Origin: Nocardiopsis dassonvillei_B | Lineage (GTDB): Bacteria > Actinomycetota > Actinomycetes > Streptosporangiales > Streptosporangiaceae | Assembly (NCBI RefSeq): GCF_964273065.1 | Contig: NZ_OZ186815.1 | Span: 1,612,001-1,676,000 of the forward strand | Reading direction: 5' to 3' | DNA: 64,000 nucleotides | Part shown: positions 23,858 through 32,647 of the stretch, in pieces | How positions within the stretch are numbered: position 1 is the stretch's first letter | Layout: the number at the start of each line of letters is the position of its first letter | Notes under the pieces: generated by a model | What the model was told of the DNA's origin: nothing | What the model saw: only the letters and a program-made list of their open reading frames with translations | The model's database searches: none | Made by a program: the position numbers and the translations under genes

Positions 23858-24715
23858 ATGGGCATGCCGAGCACGGTCCACCCCGCCGTCGACGATCCGC
23901 GCGCCGAACACGCGCGCTACTGGCGTTTCTCCGGTCTGCCGGACACCGAGATGCTCACCGCCCGGTTCGTGACCACCCACTTCACCCGGCACACGCACCC
24001 CACGTACACGTTCGGGGTCATCACCGGCGGCATCGAGGAGTACGCCCACCCCGGCGGGACCTCCCGGGTGGGGCCGGGCGGGCTGGCCGTGGTCGGCCCG
24101 GGCGAGGTGCACACCGGGCACGCGGGCGTCCCGGAGGGCTGGACCTACCGGGTGTTCTACCCCGAGCCGCAGGTGGTGACGGATATCGCGCGGGAGCTGG
24201 GACTGCGGGGCACCCCGGCGTTCAGCGAGTCGGGCATCGACGCGCCCGAGGCGTCCCGGCTCCTGCACGGGGCGCACCTGGCGGCCGAACGCGGCGACCG
24301 GCTGGGCTCCTCCTCGCTGGTGCGGCGCGGGATCGCGGTGCTGCTGCGCACCCACGGCCGCGAGCGGCCGCCGCAGGTCCGCGGGCTCGCGGCCCGCCCC
24401 CAGGCGGCGCGGGCGCGGGAGGCCCTGGCGTCCCGGCTGACCGACCCGCCGACCCTGGAGGAGCTGGCCGCCGAGGTGGGGCTGGGCCCGTTCGCGCTGA
24501 CGAGGGCGTTCTCGGCGGCGTACGGCCTGCCCCCGCACGCCTACCTCAACCAGTTGCGGGTGGACCGCGCCCGGGGGCTGCTCGCGGCCGGGCGGGCGCC
24601 GTCGGAGGTGGCCGTGGAGGTGGGGTTCACCGACCAGGCGCACCTGAGCAGGCACTTCCGGCGCCACCTGGGGGTGCCGCCGGGGGCGTACCGGCGGGCG
24701 TTGGCCGGGCGCTGA
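23858..24715 (+). CDS. AraC-family transcriptional regulator
   Basis: A 285-aa regulator. Residues 30-110 form a cupin-type sensing domain (HFTRHTHPTYTFGVITGG, VVGPGEVHTGHAG). Residues 185-283 hold the two HTH motifs (DPPTLEELAAEVGLGPFALTRAFSAAYGLPPHAYLNQLRV, then GRAPSEVAVEVGFTDQAHLSRHFRRHLGVPPGAYR). It lies 63 bp before azlCD on the same strand. AraC regulators next to AzlC-type exporters are common, so it probably controls that pair. Ligand unknown. Confidence 0.9.
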   Translation: MGMPSTVHPAVDDPRAEHARYWRFSGLPDTEMLTARFVTTHFTRHTHPTYTFGVITGGIEEYAHPGGTSRVGPGGLAVVGPGEVHTGHAGVPEGWTYRVFYPEPQVVTDIARELGLRGTPAFSESGIDAPEASRLLHGAHLAAERGDRLGSSSLVRRGIAVLLRTHGRERPPQVRGLAARPQAARAREALASRLTDPPTLEELAAEVGLGPFALTRAFSAAYGLPPHAYLNQLRVDRARGLLAAGRAPSEVAVEVGFTDQAHLSRHFRRHLGVPPGAYRRALAGR

Positions 24716-24778
24716 GGCCGGGGCGGGGCGCAGGAACGTACAAGACGGAGGCGGCCCCGACCCCTAGCGTGGGCGGAC

Positions 24779-25543
24779 GTGAAAGCCATATCCCTTCTCC
24801 GTTCTCCCGCGGTGCGCGACAGCCTCGGGATCGGCGTCGCCGTGGGCGCCGCCGGCCTGGCCTTCGGCACCGCCGCCGTGACCGCCGGGCTGTCACCGGC
24901 CCAGGCCGTGTTCAGCAGTGCGTTCATGTTCACCGGCGCGTCCCAGTTCGCGCTGATCGGTGTGGTCGCCGGTGGCGGCAACCTGGTCGCCGGGGCGCTG
25001 GGCGCCCTGCTGCTGGGCGCCCGCAACACCCTGTACGGCCTGCGGCTGGCCGATGTCCTGGGGTGGCGGGGCGGGCTCCGGCGGATGGTGGCCGCGCACG
25101 GGGTCATCGACGAGACCACGGCGGTCACCCTGGCCCAGCCGGACCGCCCCTCGGCCCGGCTGGCGTTCACGACCACCTACGCGGTGCTGGGGACCTCGTG
25201 GGTGCTCACGACGCTGGTGGGGGCGCTGGCCACCGAGCGGGTGAGCGACATCGGCGCGCTGGGGCTGGACGCGGTCGGTCCGTCGATCTTCCTGGCCCTG
25301 TTGTGGCCGCGGCTGCGCGGGGGCGGCGCCCGCACCTGGCTGATCGCCGGGCTGGGGGCGGGGCTGGCGCTGGCGGCCACGCCGCTGCTGCCGCCGGGGG
25401 TGCCGGTGCTGCTGGCCGCCGCGGCGGCGCTCATCGCCCTGGTCGGCCCGGAGATGCCGGCGGCCGGGCCCGCGGACGCCGCCGACGGCGCGGCCCGCGA
25501 GGACAGGGAGCAGGAGGAGAAGGAAGAGGGGGTGCGGCCGTGA
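24779..25543 (+). CDS. azlC: AzlC-family branched-chain amino acid exporter subunit
   Basis: A 254-aa membrane protein, the large subunit of AzlCD (BrnFE)-type exporters. FGTAAVTAGLSPAQAVFSSAFMFTGASQFA is the typical N-terminal signature. Further helices cover residues 60-220. The tail is charged (EDREQEEKEEG). It starts at GTG 24779, 9 nt after a TAGCGT box, so the leader is very short. The stop overlaps the azlD start. The substrate is inferred from the family as Leu/Ile/Val or related. Confidence 0.88.
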   Translation: MKAISLLRSPAVRDSLGIGVAVGAAGLAFGTAAVTAGLSPAQAVFSSAFMFTGASQFALIGVVAGGGNLVAGALGALLLGARNTLYGLRLADVLGWRGGLRRMVAAHGVIDETTAVTLAQPDRPSARLAFTTTYAVLGTSWVLTTLVGALATERVSDIGALGLDAVGPSIFLALLWPRLRGGGARTWLIAGLGAGLALAATPLLPPGVPVLLAAAAALIALVGPEMPAAGPADAADGAAREDREQEEKEEGVRP

Positions 25544-25854
25544 CGCTGTGGATCGTGCTGGCCGCCACGGCGGTCGGGTGCTACCTGCTCAAGTTCGCCG
25601 GGCTGGCGGCGCCGCGGCGCCTGCTGGACAACGTGTGGCTGCGCCGGTTCGCGACGGCGGTGCCGCTGGCGCTGCTGGCCGCGCTGATCGCGGTGGAGGC
25701 GCTGCGCGGCGAGGGCCGGGCGCTGGACTGGGACACCGCCCGGATGGGCGGGGTGGCCGCGGCGGTGGCGGCGCTGGTGCTGCGCGCCCCGTTCCTGGTG
25801 GTGGTCCTGGCCGCGGCGGCCGTCACCGCCGGGTTGCGGGCCCTGGGGCTGTGA
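25540..25854 (+). CDS. azlD: AzlD-family exporter small subunit
   Basis: A 104-aa protein with about four hydrophobic helices. LWIVLAATAVGCYLLKFAGL and WLRRFATAVPLALLAAL match AzlD. GTG 25540 overlaps the azlC TGA, so they are translationally coupled and form a heterodimer in the membrane. Confidence 0.87.
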   Translation: MTLWIVLAATAVGCYLLKFAGLAAPRRLLDNVWLRRFATAVPLALLAALIAVEALRGEGRALDWDTARMGGVAAAVAALVLRAPFLVVVLAAAAVTAGLRALGL

Positions 25855-26076
25855 ACGCGGGGCGGGGGCGGCCCGGCGCCGCCTCCGCCCCGACCGGCGG
25901 CCCGCGGCGCGACCGCCGCGGCCCGGATCAGCCGGGAGGTGCCGGGCGGTCGTCCACAGGCGCGCGGGGCGAACCTTGACCCGGCTTCGCGGGGCCTGGA
26001 AAAGTCGGCAGCGGGCGCCCGGCCGATCCCGGGCGCACCGAGTGGACCTTGCGACGATGGAAGGGACCCCACCCCC

Positions 26077-27759
26077 ATGGCCACAGCCGACCAGCGCACC
26101 ACGCCCCCCGACCGCACCGCCGCGCAGGCGGTGGTCGACGTCCTGGCCGCCGCGGGCGTCCGCCGCTGCTACACCGTTCCCGGTGAGAGCTTTCTGGAGC
26201 TCGCCGACGCGATCGACCGCCACCCCGACATGCGCCTGGTCTCCACCCGGCACGAGGGCGGCGCCGGGTTCATGGCCGAGGCCGACGCCAAACTCACCGG
26301 TGTCCCGGCGGTGGCGGCCGCCACCCGGGGGCCGGGCGCGGCCAACCTGGCGGTCGCGGTGCACACCGCACACCAGGACTCCACGCCGATGATCGTGTTC
26401 CTGGGCCAGGCCGAGACGGACCGGCTGGGCCGGGAGGCGTTCCAGGAGGTGGACCTCACCGCGTTCTACGCGCCCATCACCAAGTGGTCGACCACCGTGC
26501 ACCGGGCCGACCGGCTGGCCGAGGTGACCGCCGAGGCGCTGCGGGTGGCGTGTTCGGGCCGCCCGGGGCCGGTGTCCGTCGCGGTGCCGGGCGACCTGTT
26601 CGGGGAGGAGGTGGGGGCGGCGCGGACCCCGCGCCCGCCGGAGCCGCCACGGCCGCCGCTGGGCGACGCCGAGCGCGACCGGCTGGCGGCGTGGCTGACC
26701 CGGGCGGTGCGGCCGGTGGTCGTGGCGGGCGGCGGCGCCCGGGCCGCCCGGGAGGACCTGGTGCGGGTGGCCGAGCGGTTCGGCGCCGGGGTGTACGCCT
26801 CCTGGCGCAGGCAGGACGTGTTCCCCAACGACCACCCGCTGTACCTGGGGCACCTGGGGCTGGGGACGCCGCCCGCGACGCTGACGGCGCTGGCGGAGGC
26901 CGACGCGGTGCTGGTGGTGGGGTGCCGGCTGGGCGAGACCACCACCCAGGGGTACCGGCTGCCGGACACGGGGCGGGCCAGGGTGGCGCGGATCGACATC
27001 GACCCGGGGCGGCCGGGGTCTCACGCGGACCTGTGGGTATCGGTGGTGGCCGACGCCTCCGAGGCGCTGCGGGAACTGGCCGGTGCCCCGTTCCAGGCCC
27101 CCTACCGGGACTGGAGTGCGGCCCGGCGGGCGTGGGTGGAGTCGGCGACCGTCCCGGCGGAGTCGCAGGTGCACGAGGGGCCGGGGATGCACCCCTGGCA
27201 GGTGGTCGCGGGGATGCGGGAGGCGCTGCCCGAGGACGCGGTCGTCACCAACGACGCGGGGAACTTCGCGTCGTTCCTGCACCGGGGCTGGTGGTTCCGG
27301 CATCCGCGCACGCAGTTGGCGCCGACCAGCGGGGCGATGGGGTACGCGGTGCCGGCGGCGGTGGCCGCCAAGCTGGCCGAGCCGGAACGCACGGTGGTGG
27401 CGGTGGCGGGGGACGGCGGCGCGCTCATGACCGGGCAGGAGCTGGAGACGGCGGTGCGCGAGGGCGCGGCGGTCACGGTGGTGGTGTTCCAGAACGGGCT
27501 GTACGGCACGATCGCCATGCACCAGGCCCGTGAGATGGGCAGGCTGGCGGGGACGCGGATCGGCGGCCCGCTGGACCTGGCCGGGTACGCCCGTTCGCTG
27601 GGGGCGCGCGGGGCGACCGTGCACACCCGGGACGAGCTGGTCAAGGCCCTGGGCGAGGCGGTGGCGGCGGACCTGCCGACGCTGGTGGACGTGCGCACTG
27701 ACCCGGAGGTGATCAGCCCGGCGGCGACGCTGTCGGAGCTGTTGGGGGCGCCGCGCTGA
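26077..27759 (+). CDS. Thiamine pyrophosphate enzyme, acetolactate synthase-like
   Basis: A 560-aa protein with the three-domain layout of acetolactate synthase and benzoylformate decarboxylase relatives. The N-terminal Pyr domain has the catalytic-Glu motif STRHEGGAGFMAEA near residue 68. The middle domain (185-330) has VVVAGGGARAA. The C-terminal PP domain has AVAGDGGALMTGQELETAVREGAAV and then FQNGLYGTI. The usual NN of the TPP-Mg site is QN here. The start is ATG 26077. The real reaction is uncertain. No small regulatory subunit follows, so classic ALS is unlikely. Confidence 0.82.
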   Translation: MATADQRTTPPDRTAAQAVVDVLAAAGVRRCYTVPGESFLELADAIDRHPDMRLVSTRHEGGAGFMAEADAKLTGVPAVAAATRGPGAANLAVAVHTAHQDSTPMIVFLGQAETDRLGREAFQEVDLTAFYAPITKWSTTVHRADRLAEVTAEALRVACSGRPGPVSVAVPGDLFGEEVGAARTPRPPEPPRPPLGDAERDRLAAWLTRAVRPVVVAGGGARAAREDLVRVAERFGAGVYASWRRQDVFPNDHPLYLGHLGLGTPPATLTALAEADAVLVVGCRLGETTTQGYRLPDTGRARVARIDIDPGRPGSHADLWVSVVADASEALRELAGAPFQAPYRDWSAARRAWVESATVPAESQVHEGPGMHPWQVVAGMREALPEDAVVTNDAGNFASFLHRGWWFRHPRTQLAPTSGAMGYAVPAAVAAKLAEPERTVVAVAGDGGALMTGQELETAVREGAAVTVVVFQNGLYGTIAMHQAREMGRLAGTRIGGPLDLAGYARSLGARGATVHTRDELVKALGEAVAADLPTLVDVRTDPEVISPAATLSELLGAPR

Positions 27760-27771
27760 CCCCCGGTGTCG

Positions 27772-27800
27772 CGCCCGCCCCCGGGGTCCGGGGGCGGGCG
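27772..27800. terminator. Bidirectional hairpin between TPP enzyme and LysR
   Basis: A perfect 13-bp stem cgcccgcccccgg/ccgggggcgggcg with a 3-nt loop between convergent genes. Confidence 0.65.
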
Positions 27801-27835
27801 CCGCCCCGGGGCGGGCGCGGCGCGCGGGCCCGGGG

Positions 27836-28756
27836 TCAGGCGGGGACGGGGCGGGTGTCGTAGGCGGCGGCCGCCTCGCGCAGGGCGCGGACGCCGGCGC
27901 GGATGGCCGGACGGCGGGAGGCGTCGGTGCGCCAGAACGCGTACACCTGGCGGACCAGGGCGGGCTGGACCGGCACCACCCGCACCCCGTCGGGGAGGGG
28001 CCCGCGGCCCAGCCGGGGCATGACGGCGGCTCCGATCCCGGCGGCGATGAGGGCCAGCTTGGTCTGGTGCTCCTCCACGTTGTGGATGACGTTGGGTTCG
28101 CCGCCGCGGGAGCGGATCATGTCGTGGAGCCAGTCGTTGCAGATGGAGCCGCGCGACCAGCTGATCCAGGGCAGGTCGAGGATCTCGTCGATGGCGAGGA
28201 TCTCCCGGTGGGCGAGGGGGTGGTCGGCGGGCAGGGCGATGTCGCCGATGTCCTCCATGAGGGGGGCGCGGCTCATGCCCTCGGGGAGGGTGATCGGGGA
28301 GCCCAGCCAGTCGATGACCATGCACAGGTCCACCTCGCCGCGGACCATGGACTGCAGGCTCTCGTGGGGCTCCTCCTCGAAGAGCTCGACCCGCAGCCGG
28401 GGGTGGGCCTCGCGCAGGGCGTTGAGGGCCTGGGGCAGGATGCCGCGCACGGCGGTGGGGGTCCCGGACAGGCGCAGGTGCCCGGTGACGTGGTCGCGGT
28501 GGGCCTCGAGTTCGGCCTCGGCGCGCTGGACCAGGGAGAGGATGCGCGAGGCGTGCTCGACGAGGAGCTCGGCGGCGTCGGTGAGGCGCACACCGCGGCC
28601 GTTGCGTTCGACGAGGGGCTGGCCGACCTCGCGTTCGAGTTTGGCGAGTTGCTGGGAGACGGCGGAGTTGGTGACGTGCAGGGCCTCTGCGGCGGCGCTG
28701 AGGGAGCCGTGGGCCGCGATGGCGTGGAGGACGCGGAGGCGGTCGACGCTGAGCAT
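27836..28756 (-). CDS. LysR-family transcriptional regulator
   Basis: A 306-aa LTTR. The HTH is residues 1-60 (LRVLHAIAAHGSLSAAAEALHVTNSAVSQQLAKLEREVGQPLVERNGRGVRLT). The effector domain spans 90-300 (VTGHLRLSGTPTAVRGILPQALNAL). It is divergent from an EamA transporter with a 73-bp shared spacer, the common layout for an LTTR and its target. The inducer is unknown. Confidence 0.92.
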   Translation of the reverse strand: MLSVDRLRVLHAIAAHGSLSAAAEALHVTNSAVSQQLAKLEREVGQPLVERNGRGVRLTDAAELLVEHASRILSLVQRAEAELEAHRDHVTGHLRLSGTPTAVRGILPQALNALREAHPRLRVELFEEEPHESLQSMVRGEVDLCMVIDWLGSPITLPEGMSRAPLMEDIGDIALPADHPLAHREILAIDEILDLPWISWSRGSICNDWLHDMIRSRGGEPNVIHNVEEHQTKLALIAAGIGAAVMPRLGRGPLPDGVRVVPVQPALVRQVYAFWRTDASRRPAIRAGVRALREAAAAYDTRPVPA

Positions 28757-28767
28757 GTAAGCAACAC

Positions 28768-28781
28768 TAACCCGGACGTTA
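28768..28781. promoter_or_regulatory. Possible LysR operator
   Basis: TAAC (28768-28771) and GTTA (28778-28781) form a dyad with a 6-nt spacer in the short lysR-eamA gap, fitting the loose T-N-A type of LTTR site. Confidence 0.3.
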
Positions 28782-28829
28782 AGAAATATGAAGTGGACCT
28801 AACACCTCGGGGCGCGGTACAAACGTCCC

Positions 28830-29798
28830 ATGTCCGTGCTCTCCCCGTCTCCGGCCGCATCCGCCGGGGTCCGCCGCCTCACCTCCGACTGGCGGCTCAA
28901 GTTCGCACTCCTGGCCCTGATCTGGGGCATGAGCTTCGTTTTCATCAGGGTCGCGGCCCAGTCCCTGGAGCCGATGCAGCTCTCCCTGGGCCGGATCGTC
29001 GCGGGCGCCCTGCCGCTGCTGGCGGTGGTGCTGCTGCGCGGCGGCCGCCTGCCGGGCTCGCCGCGGCTGCTGGCGCACATGTTCGTCGCCGCGCTGCTGC
29101 TCAACACGATCCCGTTCACCCTGTTCGGGTACGCGGGACAGCTCATCCCGTCGGCGGTGATGGGCATCGTCAACGCCGCGACACCGCTGTTCGGGGTGGT
29201 GTTCTCGATGCTGCTGCTGGCCGACGAGCGCAGGCCCGACCGCGACCGGCTGCTGGGACTGGCCGTCGGCTTCCTGGGCGTGCTCGTGGTGTTCGGGGTG
29301 TGGAACTCCCTGGGCGAGGTGAGCGTCGACGACCGGGACGCGATGGTCGGCATGGGGTTCGTGGTGGCGGCGACCGCCTGCTACGGGATCGGCACGCCGT
29401 ACCTGCGCCGGTTCGTGGCCGGGACCTCCCACGGCGCCCTGGAGCTCTCCGCGCTGCAGCTGCTGCTGGCCGCCGTGCCGCTGGCCGTGCTGGTCCCGGT
29501 GGCCACCGACGTCCCCACCGGCGTGACCTGGCAGGTGGTGGGCTCGGTCCTGGTGCTGGGGGTGATGGGCACGGGTGTCGCCTACGTGCTCCAGTACGCG
29601 GTGCTGCGGGAGGCGGGGGCGACCGTCGCCACCACCGTCACCTACGTGGCGCCGGTGGTGTCGATCGCGGCGGGGATCGTCCTCATGGGCGAGAGCCTGT
29701 CCTGGAACCAGCCGCTGGGGGCGCTGGTCATCATCGTCGGCGCGGCCCTGTGCCAGGGGCTGGTGCGAACCCGGCCCGTGGTGGCGCGCCGGGGCTGA
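28830..29798 (+). CDS. EamA/DMT-family transporter
   Basis: A 322-aa drug/metabolite transporter with about ten TM helices in two EamA repeats. The first starts ALLALIWGMSFVFIRVAAQSLEP. The second has GMGFVVAATACYGIGTPYL, then VTYVAPVVSIAAGIVLMGESLSWNQPLGALVIIVGAAL. The start is ATG 28830. It probably exports a metabolite under control of the divergent LysR. Confidence 0.9.
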   Translation: MSVLSPSPAASAGVRRLTSDWRLKFALLALIWGMSFVFIRVAAQSLEPMQLSLGRIVAGALPLLAVVLLRGGRLPGSPRLLAHMFVAALLLNTIPFTLFGYAGQLIPSAVMGIVNAATPLFGVVFSMLLLADERRPDRDRLLGLAVGFLGVLVVFGVWNSLGEVSVDDRDAMVGMGFVVAATACYGIGTPYLRRFVAGTSHGALELSALQLLLAAVPLAVLVPVATDVPTGVTWQVVGSVLVLGVMGTGVAYVLQYAVLREAGATVATTVTYVAPVVSIAAGIVLMGESLSWNQPLGALVIIVGAALCQGLVRTRPVVARRG

Positions 29799-29811
29799 CC
29801 GGGAGGATGCG

Positions 29812-29843
29812 GGGGGCCGCCGGACGGGTGTCCGGCGGCCCCC
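29812..29843. terminator. Bidirectional hairpin between eamA and rluD
   Basis: A perfect 13-bp stem gggggccgccgga/tccggcggccccc with a 6-nt loop between convergent genes. No U-run. Confidence 0.65.
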
Positions 29844-29872
29844 GCGTGTTCGGGCCCCTCGGGTGTCCGGGC

Positions 29873-30799
29873 TCAGTCCTCGCGCAGGATCTCCATGGCC
29901 CGCTCCAGGTCCTCGGGGTAGGGGCTGGAGAACTCCACCGGCCGGTGCTCGGTGGGGTGGTCGAAGCCGAGCCGCACCGCGTGCAGCCACTGGCGGCGCA
30001 CCCCCAGGCGCTCGGCGATGGTGGGGTCGGCCCCGTAGAGCATGTCGCCCACGCAGGGGTGGCGCAGCGCCGCCATGTGCACCCGGATCTGGTGGGTGCG
30101 CCCGGTCTCCAGCTTGATCTCCAGCAGGCTGGCGGCCCGGAACGCCTCCTGGGTGTCGTAGTGGGTGACCGAGGGGCGCCCGCCCGCGACCACGGCCCAG
30201 CGGCCGTCGCCCGCCGGGTGGCGGTCGATGGGGGCGTCGACGGTGCCGCGCAGCGGGTCGGGGTGCCCCTGGACGAGGGTGTGGTAGCGCTTGTCGACCG
30301 TGCGCTCCTTGAAGGCGCGCTTGAGGACGCTGTAGGCGATCTCGCTCTTGGCGACCACCATGAGCCCGGTGGTGTTGGCGTCCAGGCGGTGCACGATGCC
30401 CTGGCGTTCGGCGGCACCGCTGGTGGCCACCTGCACCCCGGCGGCCAGCAGGCCCTCCAGGACGCTGGGGCCGGTCCAGCCGACGGTGGGGTGGGCGACG
30501 ACCCCGACGGGCTTGTCGACCACGATGATGTCGGCGTCCTCGTGCACGATCCGCATGCCCGGGACCGGCTCGGGGCGGGGCACCGGGGCGGTGGGCGGCG
30601 GCGGGAGGGTGATCTCCAGCCAGGCGCCGGCGCGGACGCGGTCGGACTTGCCGGCTTCGGCGCCGTCGACCAGGACGCTGCCGTCGACGATGAGTTCGGC
30701 GGCGCGGGTGCGGGACAGCCCGAAGAGGCGGGCGATCGCCGCGTCGAGCCGGTCGCCCTCCAGGCCGTCGGGCACGGGCAGGCTGCGGGTGTCGCTCAC
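29873..30799 (-). CDS. rluD: RluD-family 23S rRNA pseudouridine synthase
   Basis: A 308-aa protein. Residues 10-75 form an S4-like domain (DRLDAAIARLFGLSRTRAAELIVDGSVLVDG). The catalytic domain has the RluA-family motif GIVHRLDANTTGLMVVAKS with the nucleophile Asp, then LETGRTHQIRVHMAALRHPCVGD. It starts at GTG 30799, overlapping the lspA TGA (GTGA). The lspA-rluD pair is a standard bacterial arrangement. The rRNA positions modified are inferred from RluD. Confidence 0.93.
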   Translation of the reverse strand: MSDTRSLPVPDGLEGDRLDAAIARLFGLSRTRAAELIVDGSVLVDGAEAGKSDRVRAGAWLEITLPPPPTAPVPRPEPVPGMRIVHEDADIIVVDKPVGVVAHPTVGWTGPSVLEGLLAAGVQVATSGAAERQGIVHRLDANTTGLMVVAKSEIAYSVLKRAFKERTVDKRYHTLVQGHPDPLRGTVDAPIDRHPAGDGRWAVVAGGRPSVTHYDTQEAFRAASLLEIKLETGRTHQIRVHMAALRHPCVGDMLYGADPTIAERLGVRRQWLHAVRLGFDHPTEHRPVEFSSPYPEDLERAMEILRED

Positions 30800-31395
30800 T
30801 GGCCCTTCCCTTCGGTGGTGGTGTCGTCGTCGGGGGCGGTGTCGTCCCCGGACCGGTCGCCGTCGGTTCCGGTGTCCTCGTCCCGGGAGACCAGGCTGCC
30901 GTCCAGCTCGAGGCCCTTGAAGGTCAGCGCCACGACCAGGCAGGCGCCGACCACCACGCAGGAGTCGGCGACGTTGAACACCGGGAAGTCCATCACCTTG
31001 ATGAAGTCCACGACGGCGCCGTGGAACGGCTCGGGTTCGCGGAAGATCCGGTCCACGAGGTTCCCGGCGGCCCCGCCCATCATCAGGCCCAGGGTCACGG
31101 CCCACCAGACGCTGCGCACCCGCAGCCCGATGTAGGCGATGACGAGGACGACGATGCTGGCGATGGTCGTGAAGACCCAGGTGTGGTCGGTGCCCATGGA
31201 GAACGCGGCACCGGTGTTGTACACGAGGGTGAACTGGACGATCTCGCCGATGACGTCGAGGCGTTCGCCCTCCCGGAAGGCCGCCAGGACCGCTTCCTTG
31301 GTGAGGAGGTCGACACCGATGGCGGCGAGGGCGACGAGTACCAGCAGCAGGTACCTGCGCGGGCGCGCCCCCGGCGTCGTACGGGCGGTGGTCAT
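30796..31395 (-). CDS. lspA: Lipoprotein signal peptidase LspA
   Basis: A 199-aa membrane aspartyl protease that cuts prolipoprotein signal peptides after lipidation. Four TM helices lie near residues 14-35, 60-88, 95-113 and 142-165. The two catalytic aspartates are in GAAGNLVDRIFRE and FPVFNVADSCVVVG. The tail after residue 168 is long and acidic (Asp/Thr-rich), probably cytoplasmic. The start was set at ATG 31395, with GGGGAC upstream, rather than further 5'. It is coupled to rluD downstream and lies 29 bp after the TraR/DksA gene. Confidence 0.94.
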   Translation of the reverse strand: MTTARTTPGARPRRYLLLVLVALAAIGVDLLTKEAVLAAFREGERLDVIGEIVQFTLVYNTGAAFSMGTDHTWVFTTIASIVVLVIAYIGLRVRSVWWAVTLGLMMGGAAGNLVDRIFREPEPFHGAVVDFIKVMDFPVFNVADSCVVVGACLVVALTFKGLELDGSLVSRDEDTGTDGDRSGDDTAPDDDTTTEGKGQ

Positions 31396-31424
31396 GTTGC
31401 TGTCCCCGGAGGGCTCTACCTCAG

Positions 31425-31835
31425 TCAGCGGCGCTCCTCGCGCTGTTTGCAGGTGACGCACAGGGTGGCCCGGGGGAACGCCTGGAGGCGCGCCTTGCCG
31501 ATGGGCCGTCCGCACACGTCGCAGACCCCGTAGGTCCCCGCGTCGATCCGTTCGATCGCCCGCTCACCGGCGGCGAGCAGGTCACGAGTATTGTAGGCCA
31601 ACGCCAGCTCGTGTTCGCGTTCGAAGGCCTTGGCCCCGGTGTCGGCGGGATCGTCCCCGGCCCCCTCGACGGGGTCCTCCAGGCGCCGGTCGATCTGCTC
31701 CCGGAGCCGGCTCAGCTCCCCGCGCGCGACGGCGATGTCGTTGTCCAGGCGCTCCCGGACCCGGGCGAGCTCCTGCGGGGTCCACGACTCCTCGCCGGGC
31801 AGCACCGGCAGATCCGCCGCCTTGGTGGCCTTCAT
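31425..31835 (-). CDS. DksA/TraR-family zinc-finger protein
   Basis: A 136-aa protein with a helical N-terminal half (TPQELARVRERLDNDIAVARGELSRLREQIDRRL) and a C-terminal four-cysteine zinc finger: CDVC, 17 residues, CVTC. GTYGVCDVCGRPIGKARLQAFP is the family signature. It probably binds in the RNA polymerase secondary channel. Actinobacterial relatives are shorter in the coiled-coil tip than E. coli DksA. The start is ATG 31835. It leads the lspA-rluD operon. Confidence 0.9.
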   Translation of the reverse strand: MKATKAADLPVLPGEESWTPQELARVRERLDNDIAVARGELSRLREQIDRRLEDPVEGAGDDPADTGAKAFEREHELALAYNTRDLLAAGERAIERIDAGTYGVCDVCGRPIGKARLQAFPRATLCVTCKQREERR

Positions 31836-32092
31836 CGCACCGACCTCCCGACCGTGCGGTCCGCCCGTACCCCGCCGACCTGCGGGATCACCCCCCGTGG
31901 GCGGTGCCGCGAGTGGTGCCGGGAAGCCTAGGCGAGCTCCGCCGCCTTGGCAACGACCCGGACGCCGCCGGGCCCCCGGCCTCACCGGTCCCCTGTGCTC
32001 ACAGGTCGCGCGTCCACCGGCCGCGTGCGCTCGCGGCGCGGGCCTCCGTCGGCCGGGGGCGTTCGCAGCTCGCGCGTTCACCAGGCCTGCGC

Positions 32093-32647
32093 TCACAGGT
32101 CGCGCCGGTACAGCACCGTGGGCACCACCAGGGCCCCGCCCAGGAGCGGGGCGGGGGTGGCCGCGCCGGTGTCCCGCCACCCGGTGGCGGCGTAGAAGCC
32201 GCGGGCGCGGGCGTTGCCCTCCAGCGCCCACAGCACGCCGTGGCCGGTACCGGCCGCGGCCATGGCGGCCCGGCTCCCCTCCCACAGGAGGCGGTTGACG
32301 CCGGTGCCCCACACCTCGGGAAGCGAGTAGAGGGTCTCCAGGTCGGTGACGGTGCCGGTCGGCGTCGTCGGGGTCGGCGGCCGGGGCGAACCCGGCGTAG
32401 GCGACGATGCCGCCCGGCCCCCGGGCCGCTCGGCCACCAGGAAGCCCGCGCCCGGACGGACCAGGTGGCCGCGCAGCCGGCCTGCCCGGATCCCGGTCAG
32501 GCGTTCGGTGTCCAGGCTCTCCAGGTGCTCCCGGGCGATGAGGCCGCGGTAGGCGGCGCGCCAGGAGGCGACGTTGACGGCCGCGATGGCGGCGGCGTCG
32601 GCGGGAGCCGCGCGGCGGATCCGGACGGGTTCCACCACGGCGGTCAT
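32093..32647 (-). CDS. GNAT acetyltransferase with two compensating frameshifts
   Basis: A 184-aa GNAT protein. The N-terminus (VRIRRAAPADAAAIAAVNVASWRAAYRGL) and the acetyl-CoA part (LETLYSLPEVWGTGVNRLLW, then ARGFYAATGWRDTG) are normal. Residues about 78-98 between them read as a run of Pro, Thr and Ser with no GNAT likeness. The next reading frame over 32358-32411 encodes IVAYAGFAPAADPDDAD, which is the expected beta-4 strand and following loop. So there is one lost base near 32412-32425 and one extra base near 32357, with the frame restored. The ATG 32647 overlaps the stop of the upstream small gene. Confidence 0.8.
   Translation of the reverse strand: MTAVVEPVRIRRAAPADAAAIAAVNVASWRAAYRGLIAREHLESLDTERLTGIRAGRLRGHLVRPGAGFLVAERPGGRAASSPTPGSPRPPTPTTPTGTVTDLETLYSLPEVWGTGVNRLLWEGSRAAMAAAGTGHGVLWALEGNARARGFYAATGWRDTGAATPAPLLGGALVVPTVLYRRDL

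Noticed and set aside
26077..27759. Classic acetolactate synthase IlvB
   Set aside because: There is no IlvN-type subunit downstream, and the TPP site reads QN, so only a general call is made.
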